Shown here: positions 1-10,529 of the stretch, piece after piece
Layout: each line of letters opens with the position of its first letter
Numbering within the stretch: the first letter of the stretch is position 1
Translations under genes and position numbers: made by a program
NCBI GenBank assembly: GCA_965112735.1
Contig: OZ218950.1
Coordinates: 3,472,001 to 3,536,000, forward strand
From: Phaeosaccion multiseriatum
Taxonomy: Eukaryota > Ochrophyta, other classes
Direction of reading: 5' to 3'
Length of the DNA stretch: 64,000 nucleotides
Notes under the pieces: model-generated
What the model was told of the DNA's origin: nothing
The model's database searches: none
Seen by the model: only the letters and a program-made list of their open reading frames with translations

Positions 1-311
1 ATGATGTCGTAAATCGCTTCCTGCTTGTCCTCCTCTACCAGCCGCATCCCCGCCGTCGACTTGATAAAGACGGACGTGTGCTCGTGCTGCTCCTGCGGAA
101 TGTGACTCGCCGCCGCTTCTAGCAAAGGCCGCACGTAATCGGCAGCCGTCTCCGGGGCGTGCTCGAAGGTGCTCAGGCCTGGGCTGACCTTGGACACAGG
201 CCGCCCAGTCATGACCATGCCTCCATCAACGAGGGACATTTCATAGAGAAAGGCCCGGCTGCCGCTGCTGCCTGCATCGACCACGACGCAGTATCGACGC
301 TCATCCTCCAT
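1..311 (-). CDS. GDA1/CD39-family nucleoside phosphatase (apyrase), N-terminal part
   Basis: Partial gene, read leftwards from ATG at 309-311 to the window edge. An in-frame TAG at 315-317 just upstream supports this start. The 104 visible residues carry two apyrase-conserved regions: DAGSSGSR near residue 12 (ACR1, phosphate binding) and STAGMRLV near residue 89 (ACR2). The family hydrolyses nucleoside tri- and diphosphates, often in the Golgi/ER lumen or outside the cell. There is no signal peptide or membrane segment before ACR1, so this copy may be soluble or its true N-terminus may lie in an upstream exon. The catalytic regions ACR3-5 are outside the window. It is divergent from OXA1. 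Family assignment is firm; subtype and location are not. Confidence 0.85.
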   Translation of the reverse strand, partial: MEDERRYCVVVDAGSSGSRAFLYEMSLVDGGMVMTGRPVSKVSPGLSTFEHAPETAADYVRPLLEAAASHIPQEQHEHTSVFIKSTAGMRLVEEDKQEAIYDI

Positions 312-954
312 CTCCTATCGATCCGACGCCCCGGAAGTGAGCCGTTTGGCGGTCACACGCAGTGATTGCTCGCCGCTCCCCTCCCAAAGTCTCCCTCTCT
401 CTATCCTCCTTGTGGTCTCTCTGAATGAGGGCTTCTGGCTCGCCCTCTCCCCCCCGCTGACTGTCTTCTCCCACCCGCCACTTCACCGGACGCCGCCTCC
501 GCCTCTTCCACTTTTGTTCCGACGCACCGCTGACCGCAAGTAATTTTCCCCACTATCACCCTGACATCTCCCGTGAACTGATCCCCAGACTTGCCACGGG
601 CCGCTCCGCTCCGCTGGTGGAACGCCTGTGGGTTGTTGGAACGGGCAGGAGGCTCTAGACCCCTTCTTTCCTTTCCAGCGTCGAAGCCTCCACGGAATAG
701 ACCAAACCCCCTTGTGATTATTCAGCCGCTCAGAAGCGTTGTGTGGAGAGGCAGGCCCAGCAGCTCCTCGAGTCTACAGACACACACACCGAAGCGCCAA
801 CAGCGTGGGGGCGCCGAGACCTTCGTTCGTCGCCAGAAAAGCCCCGGGGGGGCCAAATTCGTTGCCTTAGTATCTCCCCATCTCCCCCCCCCCTTCGATA
901 GCCCCTCGATCTCTCTCCTCGACACAAGCGTCTCTCGAGGCTGCAGAGAATGCG
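312..954. other. Divergent intergenic region, apyrase/OXA1
   Basis: About 640 bases between two divergent starts. It is rich in CT tracts on the plus strand. Several open frames cross it but none shows family similarity. It presumably holds both promoters and 5' UTRs; no clear TATA box or other element was seen. Confidence 0.4.
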
Positions 955-2286
955 ATGAAGTCCGCCAGTGCTGCGGCGTCCGCTGCAGCTGCTCAAGGCA
1001 GAGGAGTGCGAAGATTGCTGCAGGCATCGGCCTCTCTCTCTCGAGCTCTCCACAGCAAACACTTTCCGGATGCAGCAGCGGTATCTGGAGGGCGAGCACT
1101 CGCAGCAGCGAGCTCTCAGGTGCCAACGAGAGGCTTTTCCCAGGCACCTCTTCAGCAGGAGCATGGACGAGGGCAGCATTACTACTCAGCGTACCGCATG
1201 CAGCAAAGGGGGCTATGGCACGGGCCAGCTGCTCTAAGCCCAGTACACGGAGGGATTGGGTGTAGGGAGAGTCTCAGGAGCCGGACACAGGGGGGGGTGA
1301 CGAGAGGAAGGAGGCTCATGTCAACCAGTAGTGGTGGTGTGGCTTCGTCCACACCACCAGCTCCATCGTCACAGTCTTCTTCATCTTCAGCTTCAGTCGA
1401 GGCCGCACCAGGGTCAGCTCCTGGCACAGAAGGAGCAGCACCAACACCAGCACCAGCACCAGCAGCACCGGCACCGGCACCTCCACCACCATCCTCATCA
1501 TCTTCAGCCCCAGTCGAGGCCGTCGCTGACTCTGGTGGCGCAGCGGCAGATGCAGCGTCGATGGCGGCATCATCAGCAACAGCAGAGTCATCGAGCTCTG
1601 TGGCTACTGCAGCAGATTTTTCACAGGTGAATCACCCGGGCTTGTGGTGTACTTTGTCAGATAGAAATGGCCCAACACGGACTATGCAATAGGTGGGATT
1701 TGGTGTGTACACCGACGAAGAATACTCGCGCAGATAGGAAGGCCGTCGTCTCCCTGTCTCTGTCTCTCTCCCGCCCCCTCCTCTCTCTTTCTTTCTCTCT
1801 CTGTCTTCCCGTCTAGCCCGGTCACTTTGGTGGTCTACATTCCTCTGCTCCCCGACCCTCGCCTCAGCAAAACTCTCCTTCCTTGTCCTTGTGGTCCTTT
1901 CCTGTGTCCCTGTCCCGCTGTGTGTTCTTCTGGGTAGGTCATTGTGGGGCCCTCGCTACCCACCTTGGCCGAAGTCACCGACATTCCCGTGGCGGATAAA
2001 TTTTCCGAACTGAACTACACCTTCAGTGACGGCGCTCTGAGGCTACTCGAGGCCGTGCACACCCTCACAGGGCTCGAATACGGGGCCACCATAATCGCAT
2101 GCACCGTGGGTAAGAGCAGCGCAGAGGACACACGCTCTCCCCAAACCAGCTCGCTTGTGCTTGCTGCTGGTGCTTGCCCAAAGGATCCGTAGGTGCTTTT
2201 CTTTTGTTTTTGACTCGCGCACCCTGTCGCGCCCTGGTGTATCTCCTCGATTTGTCGTCACCATTGTTGCGCTACTTACGCACTTG

Positions 2287-2341
<55 letters not shown>

Positions 2342-4763
2342 CTGTGCGGCTGCTGCTGGTGCCCATCAACGTCTACGCGGCGAGGAACTCTGCGAGGCTA
2401 GCCTGGGCCTCGCCGCACATTAAGGTACATGACCTGTACCCGCTCCCTCTTCTACCAAGCTCTCCCCTCCCCTCCCCCACCCATCGACCGTCTTAGAAGT
2501 CATGTGCCCACGCCTATGAAGCAAAGCCCGTCAGTGTGCATATCCGTCTTCTCGACTTCCATACATACACCTACACACACGCACAAACACACGCACGCGC
2601 GCGCACACACACACACATACACACGCACACACATACCAACTCTCATGTCTCACTCATCCCTTCACTTCTTGCCTCTCAAATGGTGCCAGGAGCTTCAAGA
2701 CCGCATCAGCGACAGCAAGAACGACCCTAAGAAGGAGAAGCACCTTCACAAGGAGTTAAGGGCCCTCATGGAGAAGTACCGTTGCAACCCCTTGAAGGCC
2801 TTCGCCGCGCCAGCCTTGCAGGTGCGTGTGTGCGTGCGTGTATGCGTGCATGCGTGCGCGTGCGGCGCCTCCCATCCAGACTTGCTGACCCCCCCTCCGT
2901 CCCCACAGTCTCTCTCTCTCTCTCTCGCTATCTTATCCATCTCTCTTCCCCTGTTCACTTTCGTCGCCTCTCGTCCCCCCGGCCCTGCCGCTTCTCTCAC
3001 GTGTTCCGCGGTTGTCTGTATATCTCTGGTCTCGTGTCCCCGTCTCTCCGTTCTCCGCTCCACAGCTGCCCATTTTCGTTAGTTTCTTCTTCGCCCTCCG
3101 CAAGGCCGGAGACTACCTACCTGCCTTCTCCCTCCAAGGCCCGAGCTTCAGCCCCGACCTCACTGCCGCAGACCCCACTTTGATCCTGCCCCTGCTCAAC
3201 GCCGTGAGCTTCTTCGTGGTGATGGAGACCAATCCGAAACCGGGTGAGCGAGGGACAAGGAGGGTGCCAAACGGCGAGAGGGCTGAGGAACGATTGAGGG
3301 GAAACGAAAGGCCCTCCTACAGGGCTGCATTGTCTTTTTGGCGGTTTTGCTCCCCTGATTCAATCGAAATACTGAGCATCTCAACTTTGGACTCGGGAGG
3401 CAGCAGCACCCCATCGTGCCCCTCCTCCTCTCTGTGTCCTCTTGTCTCTTTCTCTGTGCCTTCTTGTCACGCGTCTCACGTCACCTCACCTCTCCGCAAG
3501 CACGCGCCTTTCCCTTTCTTCTCCCCTAACGCTCACCCTCCACCACCCTTTCTGAGTCCTAAGCCACCCACCCCCCCCACCCCCCCGCTATCGTTACCCA
3601 CCCACCCCCCCCCCCACTTCCGCGACGTGCAGCGGGCGGCATGATGGAAGACGGCATGGCGGAGAAGATGCGACTCGTATTGCGCGGAGTAGGCCTCATG
3701 ATCATGCCCCTGACGTACTCCCTGCCGTCTGCGGTGTTTCTGTACTGGCTGCCCTCCAACGCCTTGGCCGCCGTACAAACGCAGGTAGGCCCGTAGGACA
3801 GGAAGGGAGGGAGGGAGTGAGGGAGGGAGGTGTCTGTCTCTGCCTTTTTGGTCAGAGGAACATGAGAACATTACCCTGCGCGTTTTTTCAGGGTATTTTC
3901 ACCACGTGTTTCGTTGCCTGCCTCCCTGCCCCCCCCTCCTTCCGTATCTGAATGCTCTGTGTTTGGACCCATCACTCCACTGTTCCACTCCACAGCTGCT
4001 CAGCAAGGAACCGGTGAAGAGGATGCTGAACATCCCCTTGCCGCCGCCTCCAGACCACGACAAGAAGGCGCTCGAGGAGAAGAGCATGGATAGTAAGTCA
4101 GCGAAAGTCAGTCATCCCATCCCCCCCCCCCCCCCCGATATTGAGTACTGTAGGACGCTTTTGCTTTTACCCTGCCATTCATTGCCTTCGCCTTCCCGCG
4201 AGTCTCCCTCTCCCAACGAGACCAGAGAGAGACAAGCACGTTAGTGAGCGTTGAATACTCAATACTCATCTATCTGACTGACCCTCTGCACGTCCCTCCT
4301 CTTTTCCCTTTCCTCGTCCTCTCCTGAAAACGACCAAACCAATTCGATCCATGTGTGTGGGGGAAATTAAGGTTTGGTTGACGTGCTTGGGGCGCCGAAC
4401 CCCTTCGAGGCGTACTCCCAATACCGCCTCCGAGTTACGCTGGACAAGGATAAGAACGACCCCACCAAGGACGCTCTCTTCGGTGGGCATGCGCCGCCCC
4501 CGGAGGCCTCTTTTGCGGGTCTAGGAGGAGGAGGAGGAGGAGGAGGAGACGGCGGAGTAGCGAAGAAGGAAGTGGAGAGGCCAGTGCTCTACAGCAGCCC
4601 AGAGGAAGCCGCGAGGGCAAGGGCAGCCAAGGGATTGGGCGATGCGGGGGGCGGCGGAAGCAGCAGCGAAGGCCAAGGCAGACAGACAGGAGGAGGACGG
4701 GGAGGAGGGTACAAGAGCAAAGGGAGCAAGAGGAGACACCATAAGGGGGGCAAGCGCCGGTAG
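955..4763 (+). CDS. OXA1: Mitochondrial inner-membrane insertase OXA1 (YidC/Oxa1/Alb3 family)
   Basis: Inserts nuclear- and mitochondrially-encoded proteins into the inner membrane. Exons: 955-1626, 1938-2109, 2342-2424, 2690-2821, 3066-3243, 3633-3784, 3996-4092, 4372-4763; all phases agree and give 625 residues. Residues 1-224 are an Arg/Ser/Ala-rich presequence running into a long Pro/Ala/Ser linker, unusually long for the family. The insertase core starts in exon 2 (first helix around residues 265-300, spanning the exon 2/3 junction), has the charged loop in exon 4, then hydrophobic helices in exons 5 and 6 including LPIFVSFFFALRKAG and SLPSAVFLYWLPSNA. The tail ends in Gly/Lys/Arg-rich sequence (KSKGSKRRHHKGGKRR), as expected for mitoribosome binding. 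A plastid ALB3 is less likely because no signal peptide precedes the basic presequence. Confidence 0.9.
2290..2340 (+). repeat. (CA)n microsatellite abutting an OXA1 splice acceptor
   Basis: About 25 CA units run to the AG of the exon 3 acceptor (2340-2341), replacing the usual pyrimidine tract. A second, imperfect CA-rich stretch lies in the next intron at about 2560-2635. Confidence 0.95.
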
Positions 4764-5113
4764 GGCTTGTGAACGAGGAGGCGGGGGGGGGGGGGGCATG
4801 GCACTCGATGATTGTACCCCTTCGCGCGGTGGATCCGTCGCGCCGCTGGTGGGTGGTCCTGCCGACGCAAGAACCTCTGTGGAGGGAGTGTGGAGGTGAA
4901 AGGGCTCTGTGGAGCAATCGTGCCTTGTTGGGTCCAGCCCTGGAAGTGAAGGGCCTTTCGTGTGGGCACGACACATGACAGACACACATTCAGAGGAAAG
5001 AAAGGCGCTCTGGACGATACATATATACACAGACACATACAATATGAGACATATACAATATGTATATACAGTTCAGGCATTACTAGGTTAGAAAAAACAC
5101 CCAAGGGTGTATC
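4764..5113. other. Convergent intergenic region, OXA1/RNase HII
   Basis: Holds the two 3' ends. It contains a poly-G run (about 4783-4797) and an AT-rich segment at 5015-5075 with TATAC/GTATA near-palindromes. No gene was recognised. Confidence 0.5.
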
Positions 5114-7066
5114 TCATTGCGACTTGTCTTCGTTGGGTATCGGTAGAAGTTTGGCGGCCCCACTCTTGAGCAAGTCCTTGAGCGGGTTGAAGGTTCTCCG
5201 ATGCACTCCCTCCACATAGCCTTGGCTCACGATGGCCGACCGGTGCGCCACAGTGCCATAACCCTTGTTCTTGTCGAAGCCGTACTGCCATGACAAAGAA
5301 AGTTAAACAAACAAGTGAAAGATGAAAGAGGGAGAGGAACGGGGAAAGGGAAGAGCACAAGGAGTGGGGTGTGAGTTGATTGACGGCAGCGCTACGGCAC
5401 AGGACAGACGTTATGACCCCTCACGTACCCTTACATAACCAAAAGGAGATGGGGTGGGGGAAGGACCAGTCGATGGAAAGTCGACTAGGTGAAGATACAA
5501 TAGTCGAAGGAGGCAGAATAGACAGGGCCCGCCAATTAAAGCGCGCGGACACATAAAACCAAAGAGAAGTACAGCCAGCCAACCAGCCAAGCACAGTTAC
5601 AGTCGCTGCCTGTGCTGCTGTGGGGCCCGCCCGGGGGGGCCTCACCCACCTGCGGGTATCGAGCATCAAGGTCACGCATCACACGATCGCGTGTGACCTT
5701 GGCCAGAATGCTCGCGGCTGCGATGCAAAACTCACTCCCATCCCCGCCAATGAGAGAGACTGCCTCCACCTCCATCTGAGCCGGAAAAAAGTCGCCATCC
5801 ACCAGAGCGACCACCTCCTCCCCGGCAGCAGAAGCCTCGTCCCGCAAAGTGTGGGCACATGTGGTCATGGCGACCTTTGTGGCCTCGCGTATGTTGAGGG
5901 AGTCGATTTGCGCCACCTCGATGGTCGACGTTGTCCATCGGATGCCCTTTGTGGTGGTGATGATATCGTAGAGCTCCTCCCGACGTGCCTCACTCCCGAT
6001 GATTTTGCTATCCTGAGTGAGTGAGGGGGTGAGTGCGTGAGTGAGTTGGGTGAGTGAGTTGGGTGAGTGAGTCAGGGAGTGAATGTGGTGAGTGAGTGTG
6101 GTCAGTGGGTGAGTCAGTGAGTGGGTGAGTGAGTGTGAGTGGGTGAGTTGGGTGAGTGAGTCAGGGAGTTCGTGAGTGACTGGGCACAAGCAGTCATGGC
6201 GGCCTTGGTGGCCCCGCGGATGTCCGGCGGGTCGATCGGCTCTATACCTGGATGCCTTCGATGTGAATGTCCATTGGAATGTGGCACGCTGCCGCCACCA
6301 CGGGGCCCGCGAGGGGTCCTCGCCCCGCTTCATCAATACCACACACCACCATTCCCTTACTACCTCGTGCGAGAATTTTTTTTTCCGTCGTCCTCGGGAG
6401 GCTGTCCTTCCTCCTTTCCGCCAACGCAAGCGCCTTCTTCTCAGCTGTTTTCTTCTTCTTCTCAGCTGCCGCCGCCTTTTTCAGAGCCGCTGTGTTGTGT
6501 TTCGTTTCGGTGGCCTGACCTACGGCCTTCTTACCAGCAGACGTTCCTCCTCCTTTCTTAGCCTTAGCAGCAGTAGCTGCACTCCTCTTTTTAGCTGCCC
6601 CCTTCGCCGGCGCAGGAGCTGCTACATCCTCCCGTGGCAAAGATGGTGTTGCGTCTGCGCTTGCGTCCTTTGTCGTCCCAGACAGTCGCAGCGACCTTCT
6701 ATACACCACCGATGCTTTATATGCACCTGTTTCCCTCTTCAGCAGCCTACTTTTTCCTCTTGCCGTCGCCGCTCCAACTGCTGCTGCATCTACTGGTGAC
6801 GCCAAGTCCCCACCCCTTCTCCTACCCACAGTACTAGCTATAGAGGTTGTGGAGATGGACAACAGCCCTCGGGCAGAGCATCGAGTCCTCCTCGATGTAC
6901 TTCTCTTCATGGCCAGAGGAATGGCGCCCTTTTGGATGACGATGACTTGGTTCACGAAGGCTGGTACTGCTGCTGGCCTTGTCGAGTGGAACCGTTGAAG
7001 GCCTCTGATCATGAGAGGGAGAAGCAGCGCGAAGAGAATCGTAATCCTGGCAGGGAAACGGTGCAT
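5114..7066 (-). CDS. Bacterial-type ribonuclease HII, probably plastid-targeted
   Basis: Cleaves RNA in RNA-DNA hybrids and at misincorporated ribonucleotides. Exons, in coding order: 7066-6248, 6012-5650, 5284-5114; 450 residues. The chosen ATG (7064-7066) begins a signal peptide ([19 protein letters not shown]) followed by a basic stretch and an AVPAFVN site, resembling the bipartite plastid leader of red-lineage algae. An upstream in-frame ATG at 7157-7159 would bury that signal. Residues 40-235 are a Lys/Ala-rich linker. The catalytic core follows: GIDEAGRG at about 243-250 (Asp245, Glu246), VDGDFFP with Asp345, and ILAKVTRDR with Asp382, so the DEDD set is complete. The final exon carries [11 protein letters not shown]. 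The motif wording is bacterial RNase HII rather than nuclear RNASEH2A. Intron 1 is filled with a GTGA/GAGT array. Confidence 0.9.
6016..6176. repeat. Tetranucleotide (GTGA)n-like array in RNase HII intron 1
   Basis: Imperfect GAGT/GTGA repeats with interspersed GGGT units fill most of the intron. On the coding (minus) strand they read CTCA and form the acceptor side, ending directly at the CAG before exon 2. Confidence 0.9.
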
Positions 7067-7409
7067 GAAGAGAGATGTCTCTCCCCGGCGCAGGTTGAGA
7101 GATATAAAAAAGAAAGATCGATCGATCATGCCAGATATCCATGCCATGCACAACAACACTCATTGTAATCTGGGGGCCGTCGCCATTTGCAAATCCCCCC
7201 CCTTTTTTTTCTTTTTTTTTTTTCTCTCTTTTCTCTTTTCCCCCCTCTTTTTTCTACAGTGGGGAACTAGTGGACCATTGTTTTCGAGCGAGGAGAAGAG
7301 GAGCGCAGTTGGCCTGTATAGAAGGCAGTTGCGCTTGTGCTGAAAGGAAGGTGTGGACGAATTGCGTGCTTAAAGCTGAACGCTCCTGATGTAACTCTTC
7401 ATTGCGCCC
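7067..7409. other. Divergent intergenic region, RNase HII/CCCH-Smr
   Basis: About 340 bases between divergent starts. A strong T-rich pyrimidine tract lies at 7195-7257 on the plus strand. It probably carries both promoters; no specific motif was identified. Confidence 0.45.
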
Positions 7410-9741
7410 ATGCTAGATCTCGACACTTTCCCCATGGATACGAGCCTATCTGTCTCGGCCAAGGAGTTCCAGCCAGGTAGCTCCAGCCAAGAAGAGGATG
7501 ATGTCGCTGGCTTTGGAGATCCCTACTACGACCCGGCCGAAGCACAGTTCGTTTCCCCCCCGCAGCCCCCTCCTGGCTTCGGGACTGCCGCCTCCTCCTA
7601 CCCAGCAGGCGGAGGAGGGCTTGGCGGGCAGCAGGATCCATCCGCACACACCCTTCGCCACGTGGAAGAGCACACAAACTGCGCTGGGTACTATGCTGCC
7701 GGGGGCGACTACTATGGAGAGGCGGGCGAGGGGCCGATGGGCTTCTCCTCCTCCTCCGCCCCTCAGGCTGAGCCCTATGGGAGCGGTGGTGGTGTGGATG
7801 GTGCCCTGCTGGAGGAGGGTATGCTCGAGAGCACAGTGTTTGAATTTATCACGTGGGCCTTCCCGGACTGCAATCCGCTCGCACTCCAAGTTGCGCTGGC
7901 AAGGTGCGAGTGGGACCTCGGCAGAGCGTGCAGAACGGTCATGCTGGCTCTGGACTATATGGAAGGCACTCCTGACAGTATTGGCAGCAGTAGCGGTGGC
8001 TCCAGCGGCAACAAGCAGAAGCCCTGCAGACACTTTTTGGCGGGGCTGTGCAGTCGGAAGGACTGTAATTTCAGCCACGATTTCACAGCCACCCCTTGCC
8101 GCTATTGGCTGCAAGGGAGCGGAGGCTGTCGACACGAGGAAGGGGCCTGCTTCTTTGCGCACGACCTCGAGCCTGCGCCGGAAATGTCGGAAGAAGAGGC
8201 TACCGCTGCTGCTGCTGCTGCTGCGGCAGCAGCGGCGACTGAGTCACCAGACGACGAATCACCCGATGATGTGACCAAGGTATGTGTACGTGCTTGTCCA
8301 CGAATGTGTGATGTTCTCTTTCTTCTCTTCTGCCGACGAACTCTGGAAAGGACTAGGGTCTGGGGGTGAGTACAGGCTGCTGCCCCGGGTCTTCTCAATA
8401 CCACGCTTCCCACCCGCCCTGCCCTTATCTTCCTCCTCCTCGCGGCGGACCCCTCCCCTTGGGCTCCGTCCACTGCCTTCCCTGGTCGCAGTCCATCCAC
8501 TCTCTAGACCTCGGCGACGGTGACTTTCCCTCGCTGGGCGCACCTGGGACTGCAGATGGGGGACGACGGCAGCGTGGACAGCAGCACCAGCACCAGCAGC
8601 AACCCTCCTTCGCTGCTATTGCAGCCTCAAATGCATCCGGCTCTTTCGGTGCCGACACTAGGAGAAGCAGCAGCAGGTCAAGCTACGGAATGGGTGCAGG
8701 TGCGACGAGTGCCGCTGGAGCAGGGGTCAGTAACCATCGGAGAAGCACTCGAGCAGGAGGAGGAGGAGGAGGAGGAGGAGGAGGAGGAGGAGGAGGAGGA
8801 GGAGGAGGAGGAGGAGGAGGAGGGGTAGCAGCAGCAGGAGGGGGGTGGGTTGACACTGGAGAAGGAGTCGCAGGACAGTACAGAGCGATGCGAGAGGAAG
8901 CGGCAGAGCTAGCGAGGGGTCGCAATCAGCTGTTCCAGTCCGCCCAGACCGCCTTCCTCCGCGGCGACAAGCAGGCGGCTAGTGCTCTCGCTCTGCGCGG
9001 TCGGGAACTCAACGAGGGCATGAAGGAGAGACACCGCGTGGCGGCGAGGGCCATCTTCGAGAAGCGCAACCCTCGCGAGCAGGTCCGGCGGCGTGGCATG
9101 ATGGACCTTCACGGACTGCACGTGGCTGAGGCGACAAGTCTTCTCGAGGAGGAGCTCCCCGCCCTGTGTGCAGAGGGGCTTGCCAGCGTGGCCCTCATCA
9201 CGGGCAGCGGGCATCACAGGTGGGGTATTGAGTGAGTCCTTTGGGTCATTTGCTTAGCTTTCTTGGCTTGTTTGATTGCTTAGCTTTCTTGGCTTGTTTG
9301 ATTGGCTGGCAGTGTCGTTGTTTGATTGGCTTGCTGTGTCGTTGTTTGGGAGGCGTCCATTGAGGCGGGGGTGAGAAGGGTCAAGTGGAATGGATAGTGG
9401 GATTGAGTACGTAGAGACTGTCTAACTGCTTGAAGTGGGTACAGAACTGTCTAATTGACTAATTGCTTTCGGTCCAAGAAAGGGGAACAAACAACACAGT
9501 GGAAGCTCACTCGATCCCCCCTCCCCTCCCCCCCCCCAAAATTCCCTCCTCACCTTTGGCCTGCGTGCGCACGTTTGTGTAAAGCCGAGGGAGCAACTTC
9601 AAAGCCCGGCTATTGCCCGCAGTGGAGCGTCTGTGCAAGAGCTGGGACCTGCCCTTCACTCGCGTGGCAGACGCCAATGGGCATGTGGGCATGCTGAAAG
9701 TCAGTCTGCCGAGAGAGAGTCTCATCGATTATTCCTACTGA
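7410..9741 (+). CDS. CCCH zinc finger, DUF1771 and Smr domain protein
   Basis: Exons 7410-8279, 8492-9219, 9585-9741; 584 residues. Residues about 145-190 (ESTVFEFITWAFPDCNP and following) look like a CUE/UBA-type helical domain. Two CCCH fingers follow: C206-x7-C-x4-C-x3-H, and a second at about 229-250. Then come poly-Ala, an FPSLG short motif, a poly-Gly tract encoded by (GGA)n at 8755-8825, a DUF1771 helix pair (about 418-480), and an Smr domain with DLHGLHVAEA (about 494) and ITGSGHH (about 526). The last exon completes Smr and uses an AAAG acceptor, which restores the frame exactly. The family binds RNA, and Smr domains can be endonucleases, so a role in mRNA turnover or quality control is likely but inferred. 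Confidence 0.85.
8755..8826 (+). repeat. (GGA)n coding repeat, poly-Gly
   Basis: About 22 GGA triplets inside exon 2 of the CCCH/Smr gene, translated as a Gly run between the zinc fingers and DUF1771. Confidence 0.95.
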
Positions 9742-10529
9742 TCAATCAATTCCGCTTTAATAGAGAGAACAATTCAAAAGAATAGAATCGTCGGGGAGCA
9801 AGGCAAGGGGAGGCCAGGCAAACCTCTGTTGAAGAAAATGGCCGGAGCGAATTAATCAAAACAGAGAGGATGGTACCTTACGGCATGTAGCACAAAGAAA
9901 AGCGCTCTTCTTTCGAAACATTATTATTCTTGCCAAGGACTTTATTCATTCTCCTTGGAAATCGCTTCGGTATCATACTGTACAGGCAGTGTGTGTGTGT
10001 GTGCGTGTGGGGCAACTTCGCGCGTACATCACCACGTTGCTTGCTCTGTGCTTCCTCCCCCTCCCCACCCACCTCCACCCCCCCCTCCTTCTTTCTCTGA
10101 TGGCTCCAATCGAAACCTCATGCCACTAACGTAGACAATAAATAGTGTACTCTCTTGGTTGGACCGTGGAGCAGCAGAGCAGGGGAGGTTCCTCCCGCCT
10201 CGCGCAAACTGGTGAAGACGCTCAGCTCATCACAACCCCCCCCCCCTGCATCGGGACTGCTCTTTAGCTCCCACCCCTCCCCCGCCCTCCCCCGCCCTCC
10301 CCCCCATTCCGTCCGTCGCTCCCTTCGTGGCGGACAATCATAAGATTTCCCCGCCGCCGCTGCGCTGTCGCCCCGCTGCTGCCTCGATGCCTGAGGCCAA
10401 AGCCGAAGGAAAGTCTTGCTCTCTACGTACTCCACCCCAGCACCTGCGCGCGTGCGTGCGTGCGTGCGTGCGTGCGTGCATATACCCCACCCACCCCCTC
10501 CCCCCACCCCTTTTCAAATCAGTATCGAT
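9742..10529. other. Convergent intergenic region, CCCH-Smr/myosin
   Basis: Nearly 800 bases holding two 3' ends. It contains a (GT)n tract near 9990-10008, C-rich runs around 10230-10310 and a (TGCG)n run at about 10447-10480. No convincing coding exon was seen. If the final TAG-containing junction of the myosin gene is really a donor, a further exon could lie here. Confidence 0.45.

Noticed and set aside
591-1265. 224-codon frame upstream of and overlapping OXA1 exon 1
   Set aside because: It overlaps OXA1 exon 1 in another frame, is Ser/Arg-rich without any recognisable domain, and the OXA1 presequence explains the region better.
10118-10507. Minus-strand frame that might be a further myosin exon
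   Set aside because: It is low-complexity, has no family similarity, and the C2-like domain already ends at the stop at 10530. It is kept only as a remote alternative.
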